Shown: in pieces, positions 9,413-18,071 of the stretch | Layout of the letters: every line of letters starts with the position of its first letter | Position numbering within the stretch: the stretch's first letter is position 1 | Origin: Paenibacillus aurantius | GTDB taxonomy: Bacteria > Bacillota > Bacilli > Paenibacillales > NBRC-103111 | Direction of reading: 5' to 3' | DNA length: 64,000 nt | NCBI RefSeq assembly: GCF_032268605.1 | Contig: NZ_CP130318.1 | Coordinates: 4,997,501 to 5,061,500, forward strand | Position numbers and translations under genes: made by a program | The notes under the pieces: model-generated | Seen by the model: the letters and a program-made list of their open reading frames with translations, nothing else | The model's database searches: none | Told to the model about the DNA's origin: nothing

Positions 9413-9692
9413 GTGCCCGCTTTTGTCATCGGTCAGGCTGGGCAGGATAAGAAACAAGGGAAGGGCGAGGCCAATACAGCCAGGCATGATTTTTTTGGCC
9501 GGTGGGCTGTTGGGCCCAAGGGTCCTGTATTACAATGGAAGGAGCAGGAAAAAACCCAATCGTCCGACCGGAAGGATTCACCCCCGCGATGAACCTCGGT
9601 TCGGGAGGGCATCGGGTCCTCCAATCTTTTCGGAGAATCGAGACCTGCCGGACTTTTTCCATAAAGAGACGGGGTCAAAGGAGAGAAGCAAG

Positions 9693-10787
9693 TTGAATAT
9701 CCGGCTGGAGCAGGTGGTTAAAACCTTCCAAAGCGAAGGAGGGGCTTATACCGCCCTGAAAGGAATCGATCTGGAAATCGGCGCCGGGGAGTTTGTCGCG
9801 GTCATCGGGAAATCGGGGAGCGGCAAATCGACGCTTATCAATATGATTACGGGAATCGACCGTCCCACGTCAGGGAAGGTCATGGTGGCCGGGCAGGACG
9901 TACACGCCCTTAAACGAAGCCGCATGGCCGTTTGGCGGGGGAAGAACCTCGGAATTATCTTTCAATTCTTTCAGCTGATTCCGACCCTCAGCCTGGTGGA
10001 GAATGTCATGCTGCCGATGGACTTCTGCGGCACCTACCCGTCCCGCGACCGCAAGCGCCGCGCCCTGGAGCTGCTGGATCGGGTGGGCATGGCCGAGCAG
10101 GCCGGCAAAATGCCCTCGGCCGTTTCCGGCGGGCAGCAGCAGAGGGTGGCCATCGCGCGGGCGTTGGCGAACGATCCGCCGATCCTCGTCGCCGATGAGC
10201 CGACCGGCAGCCTCGACTCGAAGACGGCGGAATCCGTATTCGGCTTGTTCCGCACCCTGGCCGACTCGGGCAAAACGGTCGTCATGGTCACCCATGACAA
10301 CGATCTTGCCCAGAAGGTGCGCCGCACCGTGGTGGTAGCCGATGGAGAGATCGTGAGCGAGTCGGTCCTTCAGGCTTTCCCCCGTCTCGACATCGACCAG
10401 CTCTCCCAGCTGCAGCCGCTTCTCGGCAGGCGGGAGTATCCGCCGGGCGCGGTCATTATCCGCGAAGGCGACGAGGGGGAAGAGGCCTTCATCATCACCC
10501 GGGGCGAGGTGGAGGTATCCGTCCGTGGTGCCGATGGACGGGAGACGCTCGTGAACCGGCTCGGCGCCGGCCAGTATTTCGGTGAAATCGCCCTCATCCG
10601 ACAGGTAAGGCGAACGGCGACGGTCCGGGCCGCCGGGACGGAGCCGGTTGAGCTGGCGGTGCTCGGCCGCAGTGCCCTGCGGGACATTCTAGGCCAGTCG
10701 GATCCGACCCGCGAGGATATGGACCGGCTCATCCGCCAGCGGATGGAGGAGCTGGCCCTTCACGGGCTCCGGGGCCGTCATGCTTAG
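9693..10787 (+). CDS. ABC transporter ATPase fused to a cyclic-nucleotide-binding domain
   Basis: A 364-residue two-domain protein. Residues 1-230 form a MacB/LolD-type ATPase with Walker A GKSGSGKST, Q-loop IIFQFFQLIP, signature VSGGQQQRVAIARAL, Walker B ILVADEPTGSLD and H-loop VMVTHD. Residues about 240-360 form a CNMP-binding domain with EGDEGEEAFIITRGEVEV and a phosphate-binding cassette FGEIALIRQVRRTATV. The start is TTG 9693, with AAGGAG 9 bases upstream; the longer open frame from 9252 has no ribosome site. It overlaps the FtsX-like permease gene by 8 bases. The fusion suggests ligand-gated ATPase activity (inference). Confidence 0.9.
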   Translation: MNIRLEQVVKTFQSEGGAYTALKGIDLEIGAGEFVAVIGKSGSGKSTLINMITGIDRPTSGKVMVAGQDVHALKRSRMAVWRGKNLGIIFQFFQLIPTLSLVENVMLPMDFCGTYPSRDRKRRALELLDRVGMAEQAGKMPSAVSGGQQQRVAIARALANDPPILVADEPTGSLDSKTAESVFGLFRTLADSGKTVVMVTHDNDLAQKVRRTVVVADGEIVSESVLQAFPRLDIDQLSQLQPLLGRREYPPGAVIIREGDEGEEAFIITRGEVEVSVRGADGRETLVNRLGAGQYFGEIALIRQVRRTATVRAAGTEPVELAVLGRSALRDILGQSDPTREDMDRLIRQRMEELALHGLRGRHA

Positions 10788-13188
10788 CCCCCGCTGGAGA
10801 AAGATCCTCCGCGACCTGTCCTCTAATAAAGCCAGGACCGTGCTTGTCTCGTTGTCCATTGCCGTCGGCATTGTCGGCGTCGGAATGATCTCCCAGACCC
10901 TGGAGATGATGCAGCGGGGGATGAACGACAGCCATCGGTCGGCGGAGGCCTCCGCCTTCTCGGTTACCACGCTGCAGCCGTTCGATCATCGGGTGATGGA
11001 CAAGGCGGCCGCGGTGCCGGGAGTAAGCGCAGTGGATGGACGAGCCTCCTTCGAGCTCCGGGCTCATCCGGTCCGGGCGGAAGACGGGCCGGTTAAGGCA
11101 GGCGATTGGCGGACCATCCGGCTGTTTGCCCTGGAGGATTATAACCACATCCCCATGGACAAAATGCTGCCGGTCGAAGGAGCCTGGCCTCCCGCCCAGG
11201 GGGAGCTCCTCATGGAACGGACCTCCGTGGATTACCTCGGGGTCAGTATCGGAGACAAGCTGGAAGTGGAGCTGCCCGACGGAACCCTCCGGCAGCTTAA
11301 GCTCGGCGGAATCGTTCAGGACCCTCTCCGGGAAACCTCCTCCATGACCGGCGTCAGTTACGGCTATTTGTCCATGGCAACGCTAGGAGAGCTCGGCCGC
11401 CCTGAAGCCTTCAACACGCTTTCGGTGATGGCCTCCGATCCCGAGGCCGATTCCGCGAAGCTGGAGAGGCTTGCCGGCGATGTCCGGCAAGTGATGACGG
11501 CCGAAGGCCTGACCCCGGTGTCAACCCGAATCCCGAAGCCCGGGAAGCACTGGGCGGAGGACATCGTGCAGTCCTTCGCCCTTATTCTCCAGACGATGGG
11601 GGGATTGGCTCTGGCCCTCGGCGCGTGCCTCGTCATGAACACGATCTTCGGCATGCTGGCCGGGCAGCTCCGCCAGATCGGTGTCATGCAGGTGCTCGGC
11701 GCCACCCGGGGCAGCCTCTTCCGGCTGTACCTCGGCACGGTCCTGCTTTACTGCCTGCTGGCCTCTCTTCTCGGCATTCCCCTCGGGATGCTCGGAGCGC
11801 GGGCCATGGCGTCCCAATCGATCCGGCTGCTTAATTTCGACAGCTCCGGCTACGGGCTAACCCTTCCCGTTCTCGGGCTGGAGCTTATCGTCGGGCTCCT
11901 GATTCCCATACTCGCCGCCCTATATCCGCTTGCCGCCGGAACCCGGATCACGATCCGGGAAGCCATTGGCGGTCCAGCCGCGGGAAGCGGAGGCTCCAGA
12001 GGATGGCTCGCGGCTATGCTTGAGGCCGTCAAGGGGCTGCCCGGCCCCCTGCTCCTGCCGATCCGCAACGCCTTCCGCAGCCGTGTGCGCCTGACGCTGA
12101 CCTTGGCGACCATGAGCCTCGGCGGGGCGATCGTCATCTCGGTCATCGCCGTTCAGGCCTCCATGGAGCTGACAAAGGCCAATTCGCTCCGCTATACCCA
12201 CTATGACGTCCAGCTCAGCTTCCCGGAATCCCGCACGGCCTCCGATCTTGTTGCCGAGGCGCAGACGGTGACCGGGGTGGAGACGGCGGAGGCTTGGACG
12301 TGGAAGACGGCCAACCGGGTCGGTGCCGATGGCAGCGAGAGCAAGGACCTGGCCTTCGCCGGGATTCCCCCGGGCACCGCCCTGATCGAGCCGGTTCTCC
12401 TCGAGGGGCGGTGGCTCCAACCGGGCGACCGGAAGGCGGTCGTGCTCGATTCCTTCCTGCTGCAGGATAATCCGGATCTTCATGCCGGTTCGGAAGTCAC
12501 CCTGGCCGTTAACGGGCGCAGGGACACCTGGACCGTCATCGGCATCACCCGGAAAGTGTCCGGGGACGTCGTCTCCTATGCTCCCTTCGAGGCCCTCTCC
12601 GAAGCGGCCGGGGAGGCGGGGAAGGCGATGACCGTCCAGACCGTCACGAAGGATCACTCCCGGGAGGGGCAGGCCCAAGCCGCCGCCGCTTTGCAGACCC
12701 GCTTCAAGGAGAAGGGATACGGGTCCGCCAGCACGCTGATCACGGACGATCTTCGCAAGGTTCAGGAGAACCGCTTCCAAACGGTGCTTGCCTTTCTTGC
12801 GGTCATGTCCGTGCTGCTCGTGATCGTCGCCGCCCTTGGCCTGACGGGCACGATGAGCTTGAGTGTGCTGGAGCGGACGCGCGAATTCGGCATTATGCGA
12901 AGCATTGGGGCCTCCGACCGCAGCATGCTGGGCCTCATCATCGGCGAAGGCCTGGTGCTCGGCCTCGTGTCCTGGGCCGTCGGCTCCCTCCTCGCCTATC
13001 CCGTCTCCCGGCAGCTAAGCGCCGCTGTGGGCCATTCCCTCTTCGAGCAGCCGCTCGACTACCGCTTTCCCTTGAGCGGGGTGCTGCTCTGGCTGGCGGG
13101 AAGCCTGGTCGTCGCCGCGGCGGCCAGCCTGCTCCCCGCCTGGAAAGCGGCACGGCTCGAGATCCGGGATGTGCTCGCCTATGAATAA
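10780..13188 (+). CDS. FtsX/MacB-like ABC transporter permease
   Basis: An 802-residue permease with a first transmembrane helix near residues 18-40, a long extracytoplasmic MacB-type domain (about 45-260), an FtsX domain with three to four helices (270-400), a second extracytoplasmic domain (about 440-640) and a second FtsX domain (665-800). That duplicated layout is typical of lipoprotein- or peptide-handling Type VII ABC systems. The start ATG overlaps the end of the ATPase gene, so the pair forms one transporter. No accessory membrane-fusion protein gene is next to it. The substrate is unknown. Confidence 0.88.
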   Translation: MLSPRWRKILRDLSSNKARTVLVSLSIAVGIVGVGMISQTLEMMQRGMNDSHRSAEASAFSVTTLQPFDHRVMDKAAAVPGVSAVDGRASFELRAHPVRAEDGPVKAGDWRTIRLFALEDYNHIPMDKMLPVEGAWPPAQGELLMERTSVDYLGVSIGDKLEVELPDGTLRQLKLGGIVQDPLRETSSMTGVSYGYLSMATLGELGRPEAFNTLSVMASDPEADSAKLERLAGDVRQVMTAEGLTPVSTRIPKPGKHWAEDIVQSFALILQTMGGLALALGACLVMNTIFGMLAGQLRQIGVMQVLGATRGSLFRLYLGTVLLYCLLASLLGIPLGMLGARAMASQSIRLLNFDSSGYGLTLPVLGLELIVGLLIPILAALYPLAAGTRITIREAIGGPAAGSGGSRGWLAAMLEAVKGLPGPLLLPIRNAFRSRVRLTLTLATMSLGGAIVISVIAVQASMELTKANSLRYTHYDVQLSFPESRTASDLVAEAQTVTGVETAEAWTWKTANRVGADGSESKDLAFAGIPPGTALIEPVLLEGRWLQPGDRKAVVLDSFLLQDNPDLHAGSEVTLAVNGRRDTWTVIGITRKVSGDVVSYAPFEALSEAAGEAGKAMTVQTVTKDHSREGQAQAAAALQTRFKEKGYGSASTLITDDLRKVQENRFQTVLAFLAVMSVLLVIVAALGLTGTMSLSVLERTREFGIMRSIGASDRSMLGLIIGEGLVLGLVSWAVGSLLAYPVSRQLSAAVGHSLFEQPLDYRFPLSGVLLWLAGSLVVAAAASLLPAWKAARLEIRDVLAYE

Positions 13189-13193
13189 CAACA

Positions 13194-13237
13194 AAAACCG
13201 CTTCTTTCCCTGCCTAAGGCAGGAAGGAAGCGGTTTT
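13194..13237. terminator. Bidirectional terminator after the ABC operon
   Basis: Stem AAAACCGCTTC / GAAGCGGTTTT continued by CCTGCC/GGCAGG, between the convergent permease and PIN genes. Confidence 0.85.
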
Positions 13238-13268
13238 GTCCATTTTGTTATTCAAATAAGAAAGGAAA

Positions 13269-13763
13269 TCAGGCCGATGTGGTGGATGGGATGATCTTGA
13301 TCTGGTCGTACAGGTTGGTCAAGGACTGGAAATTACGGTTGAACGTGAAAATACGCTTGATCCGGTACGTCAGCATGACCACCGCCGTCACCGCTTCGCC
13401 CAGCGAAAACTGGCAGTCGGGGAATTGAAGCAGCAGCTTCTTCGCCTCCTGCTCCAACCGCTCATTGCCGGAGATGACTTCGATCTTTCCGCGGGAGATG
13501 GCCTTCTCGATCGTGTTCAGGAAGAATTCCGCCTGGGTGTAGCCGAAATTGTTGCGCAGCCAGTCGTGCGTATCGAACACAATGTAGCTCGTCGTCACGA
13601 ACGTACGGTCCAAGTCGTCCAGGTCCAGAAAGAAAGAACGCGCCTTGGCATAGTGCTCATGATCAGGGTTCATAAAGGATTTCAAGGATGTGTCGTCCAG
13701 AAACACGGACTGTTCAAAATCCCAAGGGGCCGAAGTGACGGCCGAATTCTCGGTAACATTCAT
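13269..13763 (-). CDS. PIN-domain protein with altered acidic residues
   Basis: A 164-residue protein whose layout matches VapC-type PIN ribonucleases: strand 1 VFLDDTSLKSF (residues 21-31), TTSYIVFDTHDWLRNNFG (57-74), SLGEAVTAVVM and FTFNRNFQSL. In ordinary VapC proteins the four acidic positions are D, E, D and D. Here they read D, D, E and N, so the metal site is changed and the last acidic residue is missing. The gene follows the RHH gene by 22 bases with its own AAAGGAGCC site. It may be a toxin with altered chemistry or an inactive RNA-binding derivative. The assignment rests on motif order, not a search. Confidence 0.7.
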   Translation of the reverse strand: MNVTENSAVTSAPWDFEQSVFLDDTSLKSFMNPDHEHYAKARSFFLDLDDLDRTFVTTSYIVFDTHDWLRNNFGYTQAEFFLNTIEKAISRGKIEVISGNERLEQEAKKLLLQFPDCQFSLGEAVTAVVMLTYRIKRIFTFNRNFQSLTNLYDQIKIIPSTTSA

Positions 13764-13785
13764 GATTCGTGGCTCCTTTCCTTCG

Positions 13786-14100
13786 TTAGTCCAGGTTTTT
13801 GGTCAGGCCGTCCAAGTAAAGCAGAGGATTGTTTTCCTTGCGCTCGACGCTTACCTGCAAGGTCTTCTCGGCGGCCTGAGCCGCTATGTACTGCTGCACG
13901 GCCCGCTCCACCAAGGCCTCCACGGTGGTGTGCCGGTGCTCCGCCCGCTGCTTCAGCATAGTGTAAACCCTCCGGTCGAGGATGACGGACGTGTCCTCTT
14001 CGTCTCTTTCCTCCTGTCCCTGGCGCTCGGTGACCAGGTTAGAGGCCGAGGCTTTCAGCTTCTCCATGTAACCTTTGATTTTATCCAAATTTTTGTCCAT
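13786..14100 (-). CDS. Ribbon-helix-helix protein, likely partner of the PIN protein
   Basis: A 104-residue protein with a ribbon-helix-helix-like segment at about residues 37-72 (DTSVILDRRVYTMLKQRA, then HTTVEALVERAVQQYI). This is the fold of many antitoxins that bind DNA by the N-terminal part and the toxin by the C-terminal part. Both ends are charged, and the N-terminal 35 residues look like a helical extension. It is first in a two-gene unit with the PIN gene, with AGAGGT 10 bases before its ATG. That order, antitoxin-like before toxin-like, is the usual one for TA pairs. Confidence 0.68.
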   Translation of the reverse strand: MDKNLDKIKGYMEKLKASASNLVTERQGQEERDEEDTSVILDRRVYTMLKQRAEHRHTTVEALVERAVQQYIAAQAAEKTLQVSVERKENNPLLYLDGLTKNLD

Positions 14101-14241
14101 GTGAATTGATACCTCTTTTACGCGGAATTTGTATAGTAATTCGACAGCGGGCTTCGACTTTGAGGGGGCCCGCCCTTGTTGATAGTTTAACGAAAATCAC
14201 CTGCAAAGAAAAGCGGAGGGTTCTTCCTGCTTCCCGCCCAG

Positions 14242-14265
14242 AAAAAAAGCCCGGGCAGCCGGGCC
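14242..14265 (-). terminator. Terminator of the Cu/Zn SOD gene
   Basis: On the minus strand GCCCGG ... CCGGGC is followed by TTTTTTT, 10 bases beyond the SOD stop codon. Confidence 0.8.
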
Positions 14266-14275
14266 GTTCTTCCTC

Positions 14276-15001
14276 TTATTTTACGACACCGCACAGAACA
14301 CGGCCGCCGGAATTTCCGGCAGGATCCGACTTCATGTCGTCCGGCCCCTCGTGAATGACCAGAGCCGTTCCGTCCCCGTCGAAGAGCGAGTTGACCGCTC
14401 CCTTCTCCAGGGTGGTGTGCATCGCCTTCAGCTCGACGGAAACCTTGCCGTCCGCCCCTACCTCCAGATTCGGCAAATCGCCCACATGGGGACCGTTCGG
14501 GTTACCGGTTCCGTGCTGCTTCTTCTCCGGGTTCAGATGGTCGCCCGCCGACTTGAAATCGGGCGCTTCGCATTTGCCGACTTGATGAAGGTGGATTCCA
14601 TGCTTGCCGGCTGTCAGGCCGCCCGCTTCTACCTTAATCTTGAGGCCGTCCCCCTCCTGGGTGAGAATGGCCAGTCCCATTTTCTCCCCCTTCGTGTTCA
14701 GCAGGTCCGCCGAGACACTCTTGCCGGCAGGAGAAGGAGAAGCGCTTGCCCCACCCGGGCTGCCGGAAGCTTTGGGTGTCCCGGTCAGGGGATTATCAGC
14801 GGTTCCTTCCTGGCGCTTCGGCGTAGGGGTCGGCTTGCCGGAACCCGGATCGGGAGAACTCGCACCGGAATCGATCGTTTTGCCGGAGCCTTCGCCGAGT
14901 GTCGTTCCGTTATCGGAATTGGAGGTCGGGTCGCTGCTGCCGCACGCACTCAAAGGAACGGTAGCCAGCAGGAGCGACAGGACCAGGCAGATCTTTTTCA
15001 T
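14276..15001 (-). CDS. sodC: Cu/Zn superoxide dismutase-like lipoprotein
   Basis: A 241-residue exported protein. A lipoprotein signal ends at LSACGSS (Cys20 predicted lipidated), followed by a Ser/Gly/Pro-rich linker to about residue 95 and a SodC domain. The metal ligands appear complete: GIHLHQVGKC (two Cu His), GDHLNP (bridging His), KQHG and GPHVGDLP (Zn His, His, Asp) and VIHEGPDD (last Cu His). Disulfide cysteines are at GKC and VLCG. Established knowledge: the Bacillus subtilis paralogue YojM lacks Cu ligands, so this copy may be a true enzyme. It stands alone with AAGGAGGG upstream and a terminator. Confidence 0.88.
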   Translation of the reverse strand: MKKICLVLSLLLATVPLSACGSSDPTSNSDNGTTLGEGSGKTIDSGASSPDPGSGKPTPTPKRQEGTADNPLTGTPKASGSPGGASASPSPAGKSVSADLLNTKGEKMGLAILTQEGDGLKIKVEAGGLTAGKHGIHLHQVGKCEAPDFKSAGDHLNPEKKQHGTGNPNGPHVGDLPNLEVGADGKVSVELKAMHTTLEKGAVNSLFDGDGTALVIHEGPDDMKSDPAGNSGGRVLCGVVK

Positions 15002-15142
15002 GAAGGTCCCTCCTTGGTTTGACGGTTCTTTTAACTACCTTCCCCAAAAACCCCCTGCCTGAAACCGCTCCCGGATTTCCCCGCCGGCTTCGATCCGTCC
15101 GATCCTGAACGGCCGGCCCGGCCTATTCCGTTCTTCTCCCCA

Positions 15143-15170
15143 TAAAAAAAGACTCCCGCCATCGGCGGAA
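15143..15170 (-). terminator. Terminator of the hypothetical gene at 15179
   Basis: Minus-strand hairpin TTCCGCC / GGCGGGA followed by a run of seven T, just past the stop codon. Confidence 0.7.
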
Positions 15171-15178
15171 GCCAAGCA

Positions 15179-15649
15179 CTAGTATAAGGCGCTGACGGGC
15201 AGGATGTCTCTCGATCTTTCCGGCACCCATTTCAACAACTGCCGGCGGACTTGAATCAACACATGCTCCCGGCTGGTCGGAATCGTCAGAACGGGCCGCG
15301 TATTCAGAATCGAACGGGGGAGGAGGAGTTCGCCGCCCGCCCACGGCTCCACCACCATGTCGTCTCCCGGCAGCCGGGAAAGGGAGAGCTCCATACGGCC
15401 GCCCACGCGGTACCGCTGGCTGTATTCGGCCGGCTCCACATGAAACCATTCCAGGTGCTTCACTTCGTCCACATGAAAAGAATGCCGGATCCGTTCGCGG
15501 TCGACCAGTTCCACGATGTTCCACTGGATGGTCCGGCTGTTTAGCTTGAACTCGGCCAGGTCTTTGGCATGGATTTTGTGCTGCGCCTCAACAAGCATCG
15601 AAACCAGCAGTTCCAGACTGGCACAGCTCGTAAGACCGTTCCGTTTCAT
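15179..15649 (-). CDS. Hypothetical protein, 156 residues
   Basis: A protein I do not recognise. It begins MKRNGLTSCASLELL and is soluble, with no signal peptide or transmembrane segment. A helical first third is followed by a beta-rich middle (YRVGGRMELSLSRL, EPWAGGELLLPRSI) and a basic helix near the end. The reading frame has normal GC-rich codon use for this chromosome and a hairpin terminator follows. It lies between the SOD gene and the sensor-kinase gene, both in the same direction but each with its own terminator or leader. An inverted repeat sits in its promoter region at 15667-15700. Confidence 0.65.
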   Translation of the reverse strand: MKRNGLTSCASLELLVSMLVEAQHKIHAKDLAEFKLNSRTIQWNIVELVDRERIRHSFHVDEVKHLEWFHVEPAEYSQRYRVGGRMELSLSRLPGDDMVVEPWAGGELLLPRSILNTRPVLTIPTSREHVLIQVRRQLLKWVPERSRDILPVSALY

Positions 15650-15666
15650 GCGGATATCCCCACTTT

Positions 15667-15700
15667 CTCATGGTATGTGAGTACATATATATGCCATGAG
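15667..15700. promoter_or_regulatory. Inverted repeat upstream of the hypothetical gene at 15179
   Basis: CTCATGG (15667-15673) and CCATGAG (15694-15700) are separated by 20 AT-rich bases, including TACATATATATG. It lies 18 bases upstream of the start at 15649 and could be an operator. Confidence 0.35.
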
Positions 15701-15736
15701 TGCGGGGTTAAAACCAAGGGACAGGGCTTTCCCCCA

Positions 15737-17644
15737 TTATCCCGAGCGATTGATTGGATGGGACGGCCTCAAGCGGGCATCCTCGGGGAGGCGCGTTCGG
15801 ATGGAGAAGCGGAAGGCCGCCCCTTCCCGCACATCCGGGTCGGCCTCTATTTCGCCGCCCATCAGCTCGACGAGAGACCGGCAAATGACAAGACCGAGGC
15901 CGGTCCCCCCGTATTTGCGGGCCATTGAAGTATCGAGCTGCGAGAAGGGCTGAAACAGCTGCCCGAGCTTATCCGGGGGAATTCCGATCCCGGTGTCCCG
16001 GATCCGGAACTCGATCTGAAGCGTCTCCCCTTCCCGTTTACCGCAGGAAGCCGTCAGGTAGATGCCGCCCTTCTGCGTAAATTTCACGGAGTTGCCGACC
16101 AGGTTGAGGAGAATTTGTCGGATCCGGTTCACATCCCCGACCAGATAACGGGGTAGCTCGGGGTCGAGCTTGCAGCGGAGCTCCAGCCCTTTCTCTTTGG
16201 TCGCGGCCTTGAACAGGGAGAAGGTTTCGTCGATGCAGGCCTGGAGCTCGAACGGCTCCTCCTCGATCTGCATTTTACCGGCCTCCATCTTGGAGAAGTC
16301 AAGAATGTCGTTGATGACGCTGAGCAGCGCGGTGCCGCTCTTCTGGATCATCTCCGCATATTCCCGCTGTTCGTCGTCAAGACCGGTGTCGAGCATGAGG
16401 CTGCTCATTCCAATGACTCCGTTGAGCGGCGTCCGGATTTCATGGCTCATCATGGCCAGGAACTCACTCTTAACCCGGACGGCAGACTCCGCCTCTTCCT
16501 TCGCTTGGAGCAGCTCGCGTTCGGCCTTCCGGCTGTCGGTGATGTCCTTCGATATGGTGTAGACATCCACGGTTTGGCCGTCCACCATCATGGGAACCAT
16601 CGTGGTGCTGAGCAGAAGGGGGGTCCCGTTGTGGTGGCGTATGGAAAACTCCACGGTTTGCGGGCTTCCCTGAGCCGCTTTGCTAAAAGCCGCCATTGCC
16701 TTAGGGATATCCCGCTTCATCACGAACGTCGTAAACGGCTTATTAAGATACTTCAGAATGGAATAGCCGGTTATCTTCTCCGCGGCCGGGTTCGCCCTAA
16801 GAAGGCGGCCTTCCAGGTTAAACAGGCACACCATGTCAGGGTTATTCTCGAAAATCGAATTGTAGCGCAGCTCGTTGAGGTAAGAGGCGCGAAGGGCCCA
16901 TTTCTTGTCGAGGTATAGACTTAACGCCGCCAGCGCCAGAACGAGGAGCGTCGCCCCTCCGGTCAACAGGGCAATGGTATACGGACCTACGATGCGGCCG
17001 GGCGGATCCAGATCAGGGCGGGCGAGAGGGGTGAACCGGGCCGCCTGCATGCCGATATAGTGCATGGCGGCGGCCGCCACGCCAAGCAGCAAAGCGACCT
17101 GGAATTTTATCTGAAAGTGAAATGAAAGCGTTCCCTGAACAAAACGATAAAAAATACGCAGCGCCACAAAGGACAGCGTCAGGGCGATCACGGAGGAGAG
17201 AGAAAACAAATACGGGTTGTACGACAGCCGGGCGTCCAGCCGTATAGCGGACATTCCAGCAAAATGCATGACCACGATGGCCAGTCCCATGAAGACTCCC
17301 CCGCCTGTAAAAGCCCCCCATCTCATACGGGGCCGGCTGGATACATAAAGAGCCGCGAACGAGGCGGCCACAGGAAAGAGAATGGATAGGAAAATGATGC
17401 GAAACTCATAAGTGACGGGAATCGGCATGTGATAGGCAAGCATCCCGACAAAATGCATCGACCAGAAGCCGATGCCCATCACACAGGAGCCGGCCGCCAT
17501 CCAGGCCAGTCCGCCCCGCGTGCGGGAAGCGAGCCCCCGCTTGACGATATCGATCGCGGTATAGGACGAGAGGACGGCTAAGAGGACCGACAGGAAGACG
17601 AGCAGCAGGTTGTAACTTCCTTCCATTTGGTTCAAAGGATCCAC
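15737..17644 (-). CDS. MHYT-PAS hybrid-type sensor histidine kinase
   Basis: A 635-residue membrane sensor. The N-terminal ~230 residues hold seven helices with three MHYT-type repeats ([26 protein letters not shown]), a module proposed to sense O2, CO or NO through bound metal. A PAS domain follows (about 255-375, [21 protein letters not shown]). Next come the H-box [16 protein letters not shown] near residue 400 and an HATPase domain with [23 protein letters not shown] and GGTGLGLVI. No receiver domain and no adjacent response-regulator gene are seen, so it is an orphan kinase in this window. The signal and partner are unknown. Confidence 0.92.
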   Translation of the reverse strand: MDPLNQMEGSYNLLLVFLSVLLAVLSSYTAIDIVKRGLASRTRGGLAWMAAGSCVMGIGFWSMHFVGMLAYHMPIPVTYEFRIIFLSILFPVAASFAALYVSSRPRMRWGAFTGGGVFMGLAIVVMHFAGMSAIRLDARLSYNPYLFSLSSVIALTLSFVALRIFYRFVQGTLSFHFQIKFQVALLLGVAAAAMHYIGMQAARFTPLARPDLDPPGRIVGPYTIALLTGGATLLVLALAALSLYLDKKWALRASYLNELRYNSIFENNPDMVCLFNLEGRLLRANPAAEKITGYSILKYLNKPFTTFVMKRDIPKAMAAFSKAAQGSPQTVEFSIRHHNGTPLLLSTTMVPMMVDGQTVDVYTISKDITDSRKAERELLQAKEEAESAVRVKSEFLAMMSHEIRTPLNGVIGMSSLMLDTGLDDEQREYAEMIQKSGTALLSVINDILDFSKMEAGKMQIEEEPFELQACIDETFSLFKAATKEKGLELRCKLDPELPRYLVGDVNRIRQILLNLVGNSVKFTQKGGIYLTASCGKREGETLQIEFRIRDTGIGIPPDKLGQLFQPFSQLDTSMARKYGGTGLGLVICRSLVELMGGEIEADPDVREGAAFRFSIRTRLPEDARLRPSHPINRSG

Positions 17645-17717
17645 ATCCCCGGGAGTAAGATCTACCTTTATTATAAAAGGAGTCCGCCGCCGGCGCCATC
17701 CTTAATTTCCTAATTCC

Positions 17718-18005
17718 TTACCGGGAGCGGTTGCGGACCAGCTGTTCCTTGGCCATCTTCACCATTTCCCTTACCATCGCTCCCCCGATCGGCCCTCCTA
17801 CCCGGCCGGCTTCCTCGGTGGTCAGCCTTCCGTTGTTCCCTGCCTTCAGCGGGACGCCCAGCGACTGGGCCACCTCATATTTGACGTCATCCGGCCTGGC
17901 CGGATCGACGGAGTAGCCCTCGCGGCGCATCACCTCCGTTTTGATGGCCTCCAGTCCCTTCTCGGCCCCTTCGACCACGTGTCTTCTTCGGCTTCTTCTC
18001 GACAT
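17718..18005 (-). CDS. Alpha/beta-type small acid-soluble spore protein
   Basis: A 95-residue DNA-coating spore protein. The first conserved SASP block is visible as DDVKYEVAQSLGVPL and the second as GRVGGPIGGAMVREMVKMA; these are the two helices that bind spore DNA and protect it from UV and heat. I start at the ATG read from 18005, with AGGTGA 5 bases upstream, not at the longer frame from 18038. The N-terminus is Arg-rich and longer than in classic SspA/B, as in some minor Paenibacillaceae members. Expression in the forespore is expected from the family, not read from a promoter. Confidence 0.85.
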   Translation of the reverse strand: MSRRSRRRHVVEGAEKGLEAIKTEVMRREGYSVDPARPDDVKYEVAQSLGVPLKAGNNGRLTTEEAGRVGGPIGGAMVREMVKMAKEQLVRNRSR

Positions 18006-18071
18006 GCTGTCACCTGTCCTTTCTTTTGGTTCTAACATGTCTCTTCCGGCCGGTTTTTAACCATGCTTCTC

